Source: Linnemannia hyalina (Eukaryota; Mortierellomycota; Mortierellomycetes; Mortierellales; Mortierellaceae). From it: a stretch of 64,000 bases of DNA. This document shows positions 33,425-45,600 of this stretch, piece after piece (positions within the stretch are counted from its first letter, which is position 1; each line of letters begins with the position of its first letter). The translations under genes and the position numbers were made by a program. The notes beneath the pieces are model-generated. The model ran no database searches. It had not been told where the DNA came from and saw only the letters and a list, made by a program, of their open reading frames with translations. The stretch is from the NCBI GenBank assembly GCA_019671135.1, contig JAHRHY010000012.1, positions 434,001 through 498,000 on the forward strand, in the 5' to 3' direction.

Positions 33425-33902
33425 ATACTCAAGATTCCAAGTCTTGGGAGATAATGACGGGTATTGAATATGAAAGAGTCTGTGCCTTTCTTTCGAGCGC
33501 ATTTGGTCAATGGACTGGGGGGTCGTCAAAGTATTAGCCGGCTAGACCCTTCTTTTTACAAAGACAATTAAAGTATCATTCTTCCAGTAACTCCCATGAC
33601 AAGGTGGGGCACACGAAAAAGTTCAGTTAAGATGGTTTATTATGAAAAAAAAAGAATGATAGAAATTGAAGAACGAAATGCACAGAGAGAGTGATAAGGA
33701 GAAAACCAAAAGAGATATAAAAGATACTGCTGTCTATGTCGTGAATGTCGTCAATTTCATCAAGTCATGATCGAAGAAAAGAAAAGAGGGTGGGTAAAGG
33801 ATATGCAATGGAGTGGAGAAGAAATGTAAAATGTGTTTCTTTTTTTTTGTACAGTTGGAAAGATGAAGGGAAGGAAGAGAGGTGTTCAAACCAGCAAAAC
33901 GC
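33425..33902. other. Convergent 3' region before SHMT
   Basis: It holds the 3' UTRs of the small Ser/Thr-rich ORF and of SHMT, with a minus-strand AATAAA at 33636-33641. Nothing else is seen. Confidence 0.45.
33636..33641 (-). terminator. Candidate poly(A) signal of SHMT
   Basis: AATAAA on the minus strand lies about 260 bases past the SHMT stop. Confidence 0.4.
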
Positions 33903-36294
33903 TTAGTTGCGGTACTGGGGCAACATCTCGTCTTCGCTGAAGCCAGCGGTAGGGAACTTGCGAGCAAAGGCCTCGACCTCCTTGCGGAGAGTTTCGATCT
34001 CGGGGATGTTCTTGCCGTCGGCAACATATTCCTTGAAGTCCTTGACCTTCTTGGAGCCAACCTTGCTGTTGGCCTCCTTGGCAATGATGACAGCGCGATC
34101 GATGAAGCCAGCAACCTGCTCAAAGTCCTTCTCGTTCAAACCACGGGAGGTCATGGCGGGGGTTCCGACACGGATACCTCCGGGGACCATGGCAGACTTG
34201 TCACCGGCAACGGTGTTCTTGTTCGAGGCAATGTTGACCAACTCGAGGACACGCTCGACACGGGCACCGTCAATGCCCTTGGAGCGGAGGTCGACCAAGA
34301 TCAAATGGGTGTCGGTACCGCCCGAGGACATCTCGTAACCGAGCTTGGTGAAGGCAGTGGCAAAGGCCTTGCTGTTCTTCAAAACCTGCTGCTGGTACTC
34401 CTTGAAGGTGGAATCCTTGGTCTGCTTGAGGGCAACGGCCAAGGCGGCGATGGTGTGGTTGTGGGGGCCTCCCTGGTGACCGGGGAAGACAGAGGCGTTG
34501 ATGGGGTTCTCCAAGTCGTACATGATCTGGTTGCCCTTCTTGTCGGTCTTGCGGACACCCTTGCGGAAGAAGATCAAGGCACCGCGGGGGCCACGGAGGG
34601 ACTTGTGGGTGGTAGTTGTGACAATGTCAGAGTAAGGGAAGGGCGACTTCAAGACATCGGCAGCGACCAAGCCAGAGATATGAGCCATATCGGACATCAA
34701 GTAGGCACCGCAGTCATCGGCAATCTTGCGCATGCGAACATAGTCGATCTCGCGAGGATAGGCCGAGGCACCGGCAATGATGATCTTGGGGCGGTAGAGC
34801 TTAGAGTTCTTCTCGAGGGCGTCGTAGTCAATGACACCGGTCGACTGGTTAATCTGGTAGGGGAAGGTCTCGAAGTAGGAGGAGACCATCGAGATCTTCT
34901 TGGTGTCGGTCTGGTAACCGTGGGACAAACTAACATGGTTGAAAAATGAAATTCGGAGTCAGCCATGGATCGACCCTGTGCTCACTCCACTTGCCCAGCG
35001 ACAGGTAAAAAATTGTTATAAAATATGACTTACTGTCCACCATGGGGGAGGTCAAGACCCATGAGGCGGTCGTGGGGCTTCATGAGGGCACCGTAGACGT
35101 AGAGGTTGGCGGGAGCACCGGACAAGGGCTGGACGTTGACGCCCCACTCCTTGGGATCCAAGTTGAAGGCCTCGAGGGCACGCTTCTGGCAGAGACGCTC
35201 AGACATATCGATCTGCTCGTTACCACCATAGTATCTACATGGCATTGAGAGAACAAAAAAAAGTCACCCTAGGTGAGTACTTCCGTGCATCGGGTGTTGC
35301 TGTCGTCTTGTCTGTCCTGATATCGTTGTCATCCTGATTCTGCTAATATCCATGATAGTTGCTGTTTACCTAGCACCGGGGTAACCCTCAGAGTACTTGT
35401 TCTGGAGGATAGATCCCAAGGCACCCATGACCGAGCGGGAGGTGAAGTTCTAATTGGTGTCATGCAGTGAGAGAGAGAGACAGACATGTGTGAGTTAGAC
35501 GGAGGAGGTAAGCATATGAAATGTGTGATTCCCACGCATGAAATCCTTGAAAGTGTTGTTATTATTAGGTGACATACCTCGGAGGCGATCAAGACGATGG
35601 ACTCGCGCTGTCTCCTCTTCTCGCGCTCAATGATATCGAACATCTCGGGGTCCTGCTCCTTGAGGCTGCGGTTGAGGAGCTAGTTTGTTCAATTAACAAA
35701 TAGAAAAACAAGGAGAAAGAGAGGTGTTATTAATACAAACACAGGCCAAGAGTCGAGTACATTCAACTGATCATCGTTTCAGGTGCATCCTTGGCTTGAT
35801 TGACAGCCATTGATCGACTTTCTTACCTCCTTCTGACCAGCAGGGAAGGCCATACCGCGCTATTTCAAGAATAAAATGAACAAGGTCGCATGTCGTTAGT
35901 AAAGACGCCTTTTTTGAGAGGAACGTTTTCTGATCTATTTGGACCTCCTTCCTGGTGGGGTGCGTTGGGTTCCTGGATTTCGTCGTTTGTCCATCCTGAA
36001 TAAACTCTTTACACCTCCATTGGCAAGTGATACGAGCATCTATGATCCATGATACTGTATTTCCACTCTGTTCGCTCCTGTCTGTTTCGTACGGTTGTGA
36101 AGAATCGTCGAATGGTGCGTGTGGAGAGGATCGGGACCGTCCTTCCGTCGGACGGGAAAGAGAAGTGACAAGGGCGCCAAACATGAGGATGTAATGTGAA
36201 AAATCGCGCTTACCGAGAGGACGCGGGTGGCGATAGAGGGGGCAGCAGCACGCTTGGCGAAAACGGCGGCAGTGGAGGAAAGAGAGCGAAGCAT
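33903..36294 (-). CDS. SHM1: Serine hydroxymethyltransferase, mitochondrial type
   Basis: This PLP enzyme converts serine and tetrahydrofolate to glycine and methylene-tetrahydrofolate. Six exons: 36294-36214, 35859-35827 (33-base microexon), 35679-35578, 35449-35370, 35234-35034 and 34929-33903, giving 507 residues. The first exon ([19 protein letters not shown]) is a typical mitochondrial presequence. Family blocks include [46 protein letters not shown] and the PLP-lysine motif [13 protein letters not shown] (Lys about 275). A TATAAA lies about 160 bases upstream. DHFR, 11 kb away, serves the same folate cycle, but nothing indicates co-regulation. Confidence 0.96.
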
Positions 36295-36451
36295 TATGTG
36301 TATGTTGTGTGTGTGAAGGGAAGAAGGAGGGAAGTGAAGAAGGGAAGTGGAATGGGGATGGAAGTGATGAGTGAAGGTAGACGTGGAGGTGGAGGTGGAG
36401 GAATGAACAAAGAAAAGAAGAAAAGTAAAAAGAAAGGGGAATCGAATTGCC

Positions 36452-36457
36452 TTTATA
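36452..36457 (-). promoter_or_regulatory. TATA box of SHMT
   Basis: TATAAA on the minus strand (within CATATAAAGG) lies about 160 bases upstream of the SHMT ATG. Confidence 0.5.
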
Positions 36458-37758
36458 TGCGGACGGTACTTTTTCAACCGAACAAATTATTTTTTTTGTT
36501 TGGATGTTGGGTTGAGTCAAGGGAAGGGGAACTCTATTCTTTTTTCACATTGCTTCTCAATGAAGAAAGGCAAAAGAGGGTTTCCGGAAAGACACGCGAA
36601 GTAGGGATGCAGCTTGTCTCCTTCAACCCCATGATGGCAACTGGCATCGATCTTCACTTTATACCCACCCTACAAACAACTTGGCCGCATTTCTACAAGT
36701 CGTTTTTCGATGGAGCTGTGTTCCTCTTCCGAACCCTTCCTTCCTTTGTGGCTCGCCATTCATATATTTTTTTCCTTCCTCCAAGCTCAATCACCAACAA
36801 AAGCAACACCAACGGATCGCATTGAGAGAAAGGGCGCAAAAGAATGAAGCGGATAAATAGTACTCGTCTTCATTGCCTCTCTACCATCCACTGATCATCG
36901 TCCTATCCCTTTCTTTCTTCTCCCTCTCTTTCACCTTTGCCTCTCTTTAAGGGAGTGCTCAATCGAAATCGTCAGATGCAACGAACTCTTCTTTTTCTTC
37001 TTTCTATCTCCACTTTTCATCGTGTTGATCGTTACGTTTACTCATTCTCTTCTTGCTGTGTCTTTCTTGTCGCTTTGTAACCGTCCCGCTTAGTTGAGCA
37101 ATCACAAAGAGAAAGGAAAAAGGTATAGAAACGAATCTAATTCAGATCAGGGAGAGAGAGAGAGTAGAGCTATAGCAAAAAGCTGGAAACGAGGGTGAGA
37201 AGTTGTAAAGAAGAGAGAAAGGGGGAAGACGTCAAAAGAAGAAGAGAAAAGAGCTCCTGGATGTGCATGATATGAGTTTATCCAAAGTGGCTCCACAATA
37301 GTCTAAACCGTTCTTTTAATAAGGGGGAGCGAAAAAGTTAAGGAAAAAGGAGCCATCCTGGCTCTCTCTTTTTCTTTCTCATCATCCATCCTCCCCTCCT
37401 ATTTCCTTCTGTTCAAACAGGGAGGAGCTTTCATTCTCACTGCAGCTCTGATCCTTGCCTTTGTCCTTTATGTCTACTTCTGTGCACCTTTCCATCATTC
37501 TCATCCTCACTCGTCTCCTGTCTGTTCTGCAGAAACAAGAGACTACACTCCTGTGGTCGGCAAAGCGAAGAGTCTTTTGTTTGATACGCCATCGCTTACC
37601 ATCCTCATCACCGAGCCCACAAACAAAAAAAATAATTATGCGTCCACCCCAACTCGACAGCCATTATTTTTCCCATTCCACCGAGTAACGAATCGAAAAA
37701 AAAATGAAGCAAGACCTTTTTGGTTGGTGTGTGCGCGATGAAGGAACAAAATTAAAGT

Positions 37759-37811
37759 TTTTGACTCGGTGGAAGCAAAAACACATCTCATCAGCTTCCA
37801 CCGAGTCAAAA
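37759..37811. repeat. Perfect 18-bp inverted repeat with 17-base spacer
   Basis: The left arm TTTTGACTCGGTGGAAGC (37759-37776) and the right arm GCTTCCACCGAGTCAAAA (37794-37811) are exact reverse complements. A third partial copy, TTCCACCGAGT, sits at 37676-37686. As RNA this would be a stable hairpin; as DNA it gives paired sites for a dimeric factor. The site is far from either flanking gene's stop. Confidence 0.9.
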
Positions 37812-38671
37812 TATTTTTTCAGGTAGTCAGTAGTCACACCTTCTGTCTGATTGATTGTCCGTGGTACATAAAAACGGGCAGGGTTTCTTTTGAGTCCTAT
37901 TACAACCCAACCATGCAAACATTCCATATCCATGGGCCATGGGCGCAATGCAATGGTCGGAAGGCTGTTCAGTTGGCAAGAGTGCTTTGACCGTGTGTTT
38001 CAGTTGCCATAGATTGGTCGATCAGTTGACTAGCTCGGCGATCACTTTTTATCACGCAGTTCAGTAAGGGACGGGACGCGATTGATCAGCCTTTGACAGA
38101 GACTTGAGAAGGATGAAGCAAATGGCAGATGGGCGAAGCAGAAACAACAATCTGGTAGTGATAAAAGTCAGGTATAAAAGTTGGAAGCACTAGCCAGACT
38201 CTGACTTTTTGTAGACTCGTAAAGACGAAGAAGACGGACAAAAAGAACGCGCCATATTAGAATTAGAGTAGCGTTGGTCGCGCAAGGTCTTTTACTAGTT
38301 CGCCTTCTGAATAAGAAAGTTAAGGAACGTGAGCGTAAGCCAAAGGAAAGAAAGGCCTTCTTAACCTTGGCACGAAGGTTGTGGAGGAAGCATGAGATCT
38401 TTGATCGTGTGGGTGGGTGGATCAGAGTGGCTTATGCATGCGATCAATTTTCCTTCCGAACTGGCCAATTGTTCAGACAAAAAGGACCAAGCCCACTTGC
38501 ATTTACGCATCTCTTTTCAACTACATCTCACACAGGAACGACAGGAACCAGGACTCAAGAAGGAAGGACACAAGAATATACACAAGGACAACAAAACGAC
38601 AGCTCTTCTCATTACACTCAGTCGCACCCTCAAGAGCCACCTCACTTACATCTACTTCAAGCAACTTGCCC

Positions 38672-39559
38672 ATGACTTCACAACATCTCATCCCACCATT
38701 GGTAAAGCCGCCACACCTCTGTCATATCTCCTTCTCCATTGACGTAATATGCGAGGCCATCAAACACACAACTGCAGTGAACAGGAACTAACCAGGGAGA
38801 ACTTGAATCACAACAACCAATCTAGAACTACGGAATGATCGAGGAGGATTTGTATCGGTCAGGACAACCCAACGAACTCAACTTCCCCTTCCTCGAAAAA
38901 CTTGGCCTCAAAACCGTCGTATGGCTCGCCCCCGAAGAACCCAACCAACGCTTGTAAGGCTCATCCTTCTTTTTTCTTCTCGCGTCCCATCAGGCTATAA
39001 AGGTGTTCAGAATCTTATTATCCAGGATGACTTACACGTCTCTTTCTCCATCTACAAAAATGAAACCTCTGAATAGCCTGGATTTCGTGGATGATCAGGA
39101 TATCCAACTGCATCATTTGGGAGTCGTATCGTCCATGAACGCATGGGACCCCATCACCGAAGAAGTCGTCCTCGAAGCCTCAGAACTAATCCTCACCCCA
39201 AAAAACTACCCCATGATCGTTATGTGTAACCTCGGCCGACATCGCACAGGTAACTACCTCCCCAAAACTGCAACAAAACATCGCATAAAAATAAGGATAA
39301 AGATGTGCCGAAACGACCAAAAAAAAAAAAAAAGCGTGCCTCTTTTATTAATCTTTTGATCATTTGACATACCTGACGCGGATTTTTAGGAACGATTGTG
39401 GGTTGTTTAAGGAAACTACAGAGGTGGAATCTAACATCGATTTTTGAAGAGTATCGGCGGTACGCGGGTCCGAAAGTGCGAGTGCTGAATGAACAGTTCA
39501 TTGAGTTGTTTGATACAGATCTTGTACGCGTCCCCATGGACCATCCCAAATGGCTCTAG
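38672..39559 (+). CDS. Siw14/Oca1-family atypical dual-specificity phosphatase
   Basis: Four exons: 38672-38701 (10 codons), 38826-38953, 39077-39249 and 39390-39559, giving 166 residues. The N-terminus [20 protein letters not shown] and [18 protein letters not shown] are typical of the family. The catalytic loop is CNLGRHRTG, with Cys103 and Arg109 in the CX5R motif. The C-terminus continues [19 protein letters not shown]. Yeast Siw14 is an inositol pyrophosphate phosphatase; Oca proteins act in stress and cell-cycle responses. For exon 3 I chose the acceptor at 39076, which gives [11 protein letters not shown]. An alternative acceptor at 39049-39050 would insert about nine residues that do not look conserved. 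Confidence 0.88.
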
Positions 39560-39936
39560 GACTTTCTTTTTGCGACTTTCAAGCACCTGGAGCTTGCCTT
39601 TTTGCGACAGGACCAGTCATTCAAAGCACGGCCATAGTGGTAGCAGGAAACACGCGAAAAAAATAATAAAGAGCAGAGCAGCAACAATGTACATTACCAC
39701 AATCTCAAACGGGATTTTGATCCGCAATGTGAATGAGTTAACCCAACCCCCTGTGTCACGAAGGGCAATAATTTTTTTACGTCATTGGAGCAAATCATCG
39801 CCATCAAACCCGACAAAAGCAGTTCTTGAACACCTTTAGTTTCTACAAGAAAAGAATGCTATCACGAATTTGATATCTTCATTACAAAATATTTTTTTTC
39901 TATGAGAATTAACAAAAAAAGGAAGCAAAGAGTAGT
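39560..39936. other. Convergent 3' region between phosphatase and Sel1-repeat genes
   Basis: Only A/T-rich 3' UTR-like sequence is seen. Confidence 0.45.
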
Positions 39937-42629
39937 CTAGAAGGGCGCCTTGCTATCGCCGGTAGGGCTGGATGGCATTCCTCCATACTTGTCCTTCCAG
40001 ATCCACGAGTTGCCTACAGTTTCGAGTCCCTGCGCTGCCGCCAGACGGTAGTACTTTGCGGCCTTGAACATGTCCTTCTTGACTCCCACGCCGTGGTAGT
40101 AGCACCATGCCAGATCGTTCTGTGCATCTGGATCTCCCTATTAGATTGATACAAAAGTAAGGTAAAGTACTGAATGGTTAATATTTATATCCAAGACGAG
40201 CATTCGAAAATAAACAGAGAGAAAATGATGACAAAAGTGAAGGAGTAACTTACAAGGTTGGCAGCGATCTCGAAGTAGTAAGCGGCAGTCTTCTTGTTCT
40301 TGTCAGCACCCCATCCATGTCGGAAACAGATTCCAAGCTCGTAAATAGCAAGAACCAGCTCGCCCTTGGCCGCCGTGGATGCAAAAGAATCCCTCGACTT
40401 CAGATCACCGACCGCATGCTCAGCCGACTTTTGGAGGTACTGGAAGGCCAACTGGCGGTTGGAGGAACAACCCCATCCGTGGCGGACACTTAGACCATAC
40501 ATCAACATACCGACGGGGTCGCCCATCTCTGCAGCTGTCCGGAAGAAGTGTGTTGCCTTGGCGATATCGCCGACTTCGTGGTACTCGATGCCCTGGCGGA
40601 CAAAGTCTTCGGCCTTTTCGGGCATGGGGTTGGAAGGTCCCATGGCTTCTTCGGGACGGACGTATCCGCCAGAGGCTAGGTGATGTGCTGGGTGGAGGTT
40701 GGGGCCGCCGCTGTTGTTGTTGCTTCGGGAGGGTGGGAGAGGGAGGCTTGTGGACGAGTTGGAGAATCCGCCACCGCTGCCGGGAGGGCCGTTTTGACGG
40801 TAGACACCTCCATTTCCACCGCCATTGTTGCTCAGTGTTGACCCTTGACCGGGCAATCCAGGTGTACGTGCTCCTGATGGCATCGGTGACCGAGAACGCT
40901 GGTCCTGTTGATGGCCGCCTTGCCCGAGGTTGAGCTGGTTGGGGCGAGACCTCTGAGAGGACTGGCTCTGTCCTTGATCATGGCTGGGGCGAGGCTGCTG
41001 GCTGTATTGTTGTTGTGAGTGCTGTTGGTTGGAAAGCTGTCGCTCAGCGATGATGGGAGATGAAGGATGTCCACGGCCATTTCCTGGATATGATTGCTGT
41101 TGCTGCTGCTGTTGCTGCCTTGGTCGGCCATTACCGCCGCTCAAATGTTCGGTGGAGGTGCTCCTGTCTGGGATTTGAGGCGATCCTCCCTGGTACTGCT
41201 GTTGGTTGTTGTTGCCGCCAGAGTGATTGCGGTTCATCGATGGCCGTCCTTCATCCTGACGTGGGTATTGATCGATCGAAGCCATGGACGAGTTATTACC
41301 GCCCTGGCTGTTGTTGTTGCTGTACTGCTGCAGCTTTTGTTGACGAAGACGTTCGTCTCTCTGGTCCTGAATCATCTTTTGAGAACTCGACAGCTCTGAG
41401 GACTGGCTTCCCTGGAGCATAGCAGCTCTTTGCTTGGGTGCAAAGAGACTGATGTTGGGCGCGCCTCCTTGAGTCCGCTTATAAGACATGGACAGTCTGG
41501 AAATGGAACGTCTGTATGAGAGCATTGAGCCGGAGTCCGAATCGTCGCTGTCGTCCTCTCCGCCATGTGTGGAGGGAGGCTTCTGCTGGAGCTTTTGTTG
41601 GTATTGGAAGGCCTGCTTTTGGTGATCCTCATTGTCGCCCCGTTCCTTGTCATCGCCTTGGTCATGGTCGTATGCAAGAGGTGATGGTGTCGAAGTGGGT
41701 GCTCCACGAGTTGACGAAGACTGCTGTTGGCGCATAGGAGATGAAGGAGAGTTGGATGTAGCAGAACCCGTGCTGTGGCTAGGACTCAAGTTATGACTTC
41801 TGGAGGAAGCGACCGAGTGGGCTGAGGCTGAAGACCCAGACTTGTTCAACTCTCCGTTCATGGCACGTTGCTGCTGACGCTGGCTAGGGGTTTGACCGCT
41901 GCTGCCCACAGAGTAGGCAGATCCGGAGGAGGGCGACTGGCGCAGGGCACCGTTCTGGTCACGACCCTGGGACCCCATCGAGCGGGCAGAGCCAGTCGAC
42001 CCTGACTGCTTCAAACCACCGGAGTTGTAGCTCTCGTTCTCCAGTGCGAGCTGTTGGTGTCTCTGTTGCTGGTGCTGCTGCTGAGTCGAGCTGTTGCCAG
42101 AGTTCTTTCGTGGTTGCTGGTACTGTTTCTGGTCATAGCTTTCAAACTGGAGACGGTCCAGGACAGGCTCCTCCAAGTGGGTGCGACCCAACTGACCCGT
42201 CATGATCTCGATGGGCGAAGGGCTGGAGGGCGAAATAGGTGAAGGTGGGGCGGCCGCTGAGGGAGAGGTCGAGAAGACGGCAGGCGAGTTGAGATAGTTC
42301 AGTTGACTCTGCTTAATCTTTGGGCTGGCTCCTGCAATGTTGATTCCGTTGCTTCCGCTGTTGCCGCGAGATGGTGTAGGGGACCGGTTGTGGTGTGAGG
42401 ACGAGGTCGAAGAATAGGACGACTGAGGGGTTAGATCACCGTGCGATCGCTGCGGTTGTTGCTGTTGCTGGTGATCCTGCTGTTGTGGCTTCTTGCGAGG
42501 CGTGGGCTGAGGAACCTGGGGGGCGTCTGGGTAGAGGACATAGGACTGACCCTGACCGCTGCCGCCTCCATTTGCCTGGTTATTGCCGTACCGTGGCTGC
42601 TGGTATCTGCTTTCTGCGGTGCTTGCCAT
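39937..42629 (-). CDS. Sel1-repeat protein with long Gln/Ser-rich N-terminus (Dsf2-like)
   Basis: Two exons: 42629-40254 and 40137-39937, giving 858 residues. Residues 1-660 are low-complexity, rich in Gln, Ser, Asn, Pro and Gly with poly-Gln runs, so largely disordered. About residues 670-850 hold at least four Sel1/TPR-like repeats: ARDs such as AKATHFFRTAAEMGDPVGMLMYG, AFQYLQKSAEHAVG and AQNDLAWCYYHGVGVKKD. The C-terminal GNSWIWKDKYGG resembles the end of fungal Dsf2-type Sel1 proteins and chitin-synthase-regulator relatives. Such repeats act as protein-binding scaffolds. The exact role is unknown. Confidence 0.82.
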
Positions 42630-45600
42630 GATGTGCTGAGGTTGTGTTGTGGGGGATCGACTAGTAAAAAGTTGCTGTGTAACCGTACTGACTATATTAT
42701 GAATTCTTCTCGGTGATCTGAAAGTATCAAATATACAAACGAGCAGGTAAAATGGTTAGCACGGATACCACTACTTGAAATAGATGATTGACAGGCGTTA
42801 ATGGATAGAGGAGAGAATGCAAGAATGTCGTTGGAAATGTTTGTCGAATAGTAGGATCTCCAAAGGTGGAGCTATCGAGTTGTTGTTGAAAGAGAAAAGA
42901 AACTCTTACCAAATCTGCCGCCGGGTAATATGAGATAACAAAAGAAAAAAAAAGGTCCGGAAAAAAGAGCTCCCTTGAACCAGCAAGAGAGAATAATGAA
43001 CCAGGAAGAAGGAGGAAGGCTGAACAACTTAAGAGAGGTACAAAATAAGGCAAGAAAGAAGAACGTCGTGTGATAGGGTGGCAACCAAAGAGTAAAAGGA
43101 GGAGGAGGGGTGAAGGAAGTGTAAATGAGGGGGATGGAGGAGAGGTGAGACACGAGTTTGAATGAAGAAAGAGGCGGGAAGGAAGGTAGCGGAATGGAAG
43201 GAGGGTGAGGAATGGCCAAGGGAGGAGAGAAAGAGGAAAAGATGGAAAAAGGGAGAGGGAGATGGAAAAAGAGAGAGAAAGAGAGAGAGATGAAAGGAAG
43301 AAAGGGAAAGATGATGGCCCAAAGGATGAAGGTGCAATGGGATGGACGTGGAAGTGAGCCAAGGTTGTAGGCGGAGTGGGTGATCAGGGGTCTGGAAGAA
43401 GATATGTCTGACACACTGAGTTCGTTTTGCTCAGGTACCATCAGTGGGATGAATCTGCCATCAGTCCAGGAACAGAGCTGTACAGTACAAGAAGACACAG
43501 ACAACAATAATATCACCAACTGAGACATGCCCTTAGACTCGGTACTGATGTTGAAGGAAAAAGAGCGATGCCTCTCCTTGCCTGTGAGGCGTGAAAGGCG
43601 GAGGGGACAAAAAGGTGGCACCACTAGGATTCGTTCTTGCTGCTCTCTTTCAACATCCCTTCATACTTTCACACCTTCTTCTTCGCTTTACCACTGGGCA
43701 CGCTTGGATTTATTTTGATTTTTTCGATGTGCTCTCAACGATAACTGAAAGCAATTTCAACTGTGATAAAAATAAGACACATATACACCCTACAATTGAA
43801 CTATCTTCGTTGCTGCTCACTTCTATTTTACACTTGGCCGTACTGCAAGTGCCTCTTTGCTGACAAGTTGACTTTCCTTGCTGGTACATTTGCTCTCTTC
43901 CCATCATCACATAAAAGAAGGTTACCATGCAACATCGCGCCTGGCTCGACACACAACTCCTTCCTCTCCTTCACCACCTCCGCGCGTGGGATGATCGTTT
44001 TCTGGATGGTAATAATTTCAAAAGAAAATGAATGCTCACACATTTTACCCCGAGAGTCCTTATTGTTCATTTATCCTTGTTTGATAACAGACGGGACCGA
44101 CGCCAGGTCGATCATAAAAATGAGCATCCCATCATCATCCAACCATCCTCATCATCGTCGCGATTGAAACTGATAATTGACAGACTCGCGAGGTGTCTAA
44201 TAAACCATTACATGGCCAATGTTCGTAACCAAGAAGAAAGTAAGGAATGCGCCAATAGCTCCTCGAGAGGCGAGAAAGAGAGATCAATTGTTGTAGTTAA
44301 AGGAGTGAAGGAGAGAGAAATGGGCAAGGAGGACTTTCCCCTAGTCTAGCGCCATACACTTGTCAAAATGAGACAAAAAAAGAGTGTCCAGCTCTCAAGA
44401 CGCAATAAAATGTTTGCTATTAGTTTTAGGTGCATTGTCGGTACCAAGAGGCCGTGTTTAGCCCCTCTTCCTGCCTCCTCTTTTGGTCTCCCTCTTGGCC
44501 TCTAGAAAAAGTCTCCATGTTAGCACACACATAGGGAGAGGCGAGACGATAAATGAAGTGTTCTAGCGATTCCTCTAACATTGATGAGCAGCACACGACC
44601 AAAAAGGAGGCGAATGACTGAGAATGAAAATGAGGAGTAAGGATGTGGGCAACAAATGAAAAGCAACGGGGTTCACGACGGCAGCACTCAAGTGTACGCT
44701 ATAGAATCTTCATGTGTTTTAGATGTAGCCGGACGCAACAAAGAGGGGTCGAGAAGGAACCTACGGAACAACCAGCCAAGTACATAAACAATAGCTAGAA
44801 AAGATATTTTGAGCAAGGTTTAATCTCCATTCATTCATTTGTCCAATGACCAACGACCTCTGGAACATTGACCTTTCATGGGCCAGAACCAGAAAGTCAA
44901 AAAGATATCTCTCTCACTGTCCATCTCACTCTTCTTTGTTTCGCGTTCTCTCATTTTCTTGGTCCTTTCTTCCATTTGTTCAAGGCACACAAGCGACCAC
45001 TATGAAACTCTTTTACCGCCTGGGAAAATAATGTTCGGTGATCAAGATTGGAATTCTACACTTTGGACTTGTATTATCCAGGCACATAGCGAAGCAAACC
45101 ATGGCGAGTAAAAAGGACGGATGTCTACTTTTCGATCATATTATCATCGTCGTACGCGGTAAGAGGTTATGACAGTTCCAATTCATGCATCGATCGAAGA
45201 AGCTGTGTCCTTGTCGCGCGTTTGAGCAAGAAGAAAATTGAGCAAATTGGTCGCACCTTCTTCTTGACCCTCCCACATAGCAGTCGCGCCCACGATGGAT
45301 CTCTCTTGAGTTTTGACTTTTTGCCTTATGCTACATCAGTAAAGAATTATCGAAGGGTTTAAAGATGCAACGCCATCAACGCCCACGAAGTAGATGAATA
45401 AACAAAACATAGCTTTCAAAGTGGTCGCGTGAACGACAATGCACCAACTGTGCACCCTTTCAACGCCACAACCATCACGCCTCCTCTAGATTCACCTTGT
45501 GATGATCACACCTACTCAAAGGCACAGACCCCTTGGATGTTGACATCTTCTTTAGCTCCTGTAGACTATATCCTACAGCAAAAAACCGACAAAGAAAAAG

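Larger units (their letters stand above)
36295..38671. other. 2.4 kb divergent region between SHMT and phosphatase genes
   Basis: It contains the SHMT TATA box, long CT/GA-rich tracts, the 18-bp inverted repeat at 37759-37811 and a TATAAA at 38173-38178 on the plus strand. No coding exon is recognised. Confidence 0.5.

Noticed and set aside
33882..34949. A 355-codon plus-strand open frame
   Set aside because: It is antisense to the main SHMT exon and has the same bias-derived composition.
37955..38030. tRNA-like stretch with TGTTCAGTTGGCAAGAG resembling an A box
   Set aside because: No proper B box (GGTTCGANNCC) follows and the acceptor stem does not pair.
39049..39076. Alternative acceptor for exon 3 of the Siw14-like phosphatase
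   Set aside because: It would insert a Ser/Thr/Lys-rich stretch not typical of the family. The acceptor at 39076 gives [11 protein letters not shown] directly.
42872..43624. Minus-strand frame beginning with a signal-peptide-like MSQLVILLLSVSS
   Set aside because: After 60 codons it runs into the low-complexity pyrimidine tract (Phe, Ser, Pro, Leu only), so it is most likely leader or promoter DNA of the Sel1-repeat gene.
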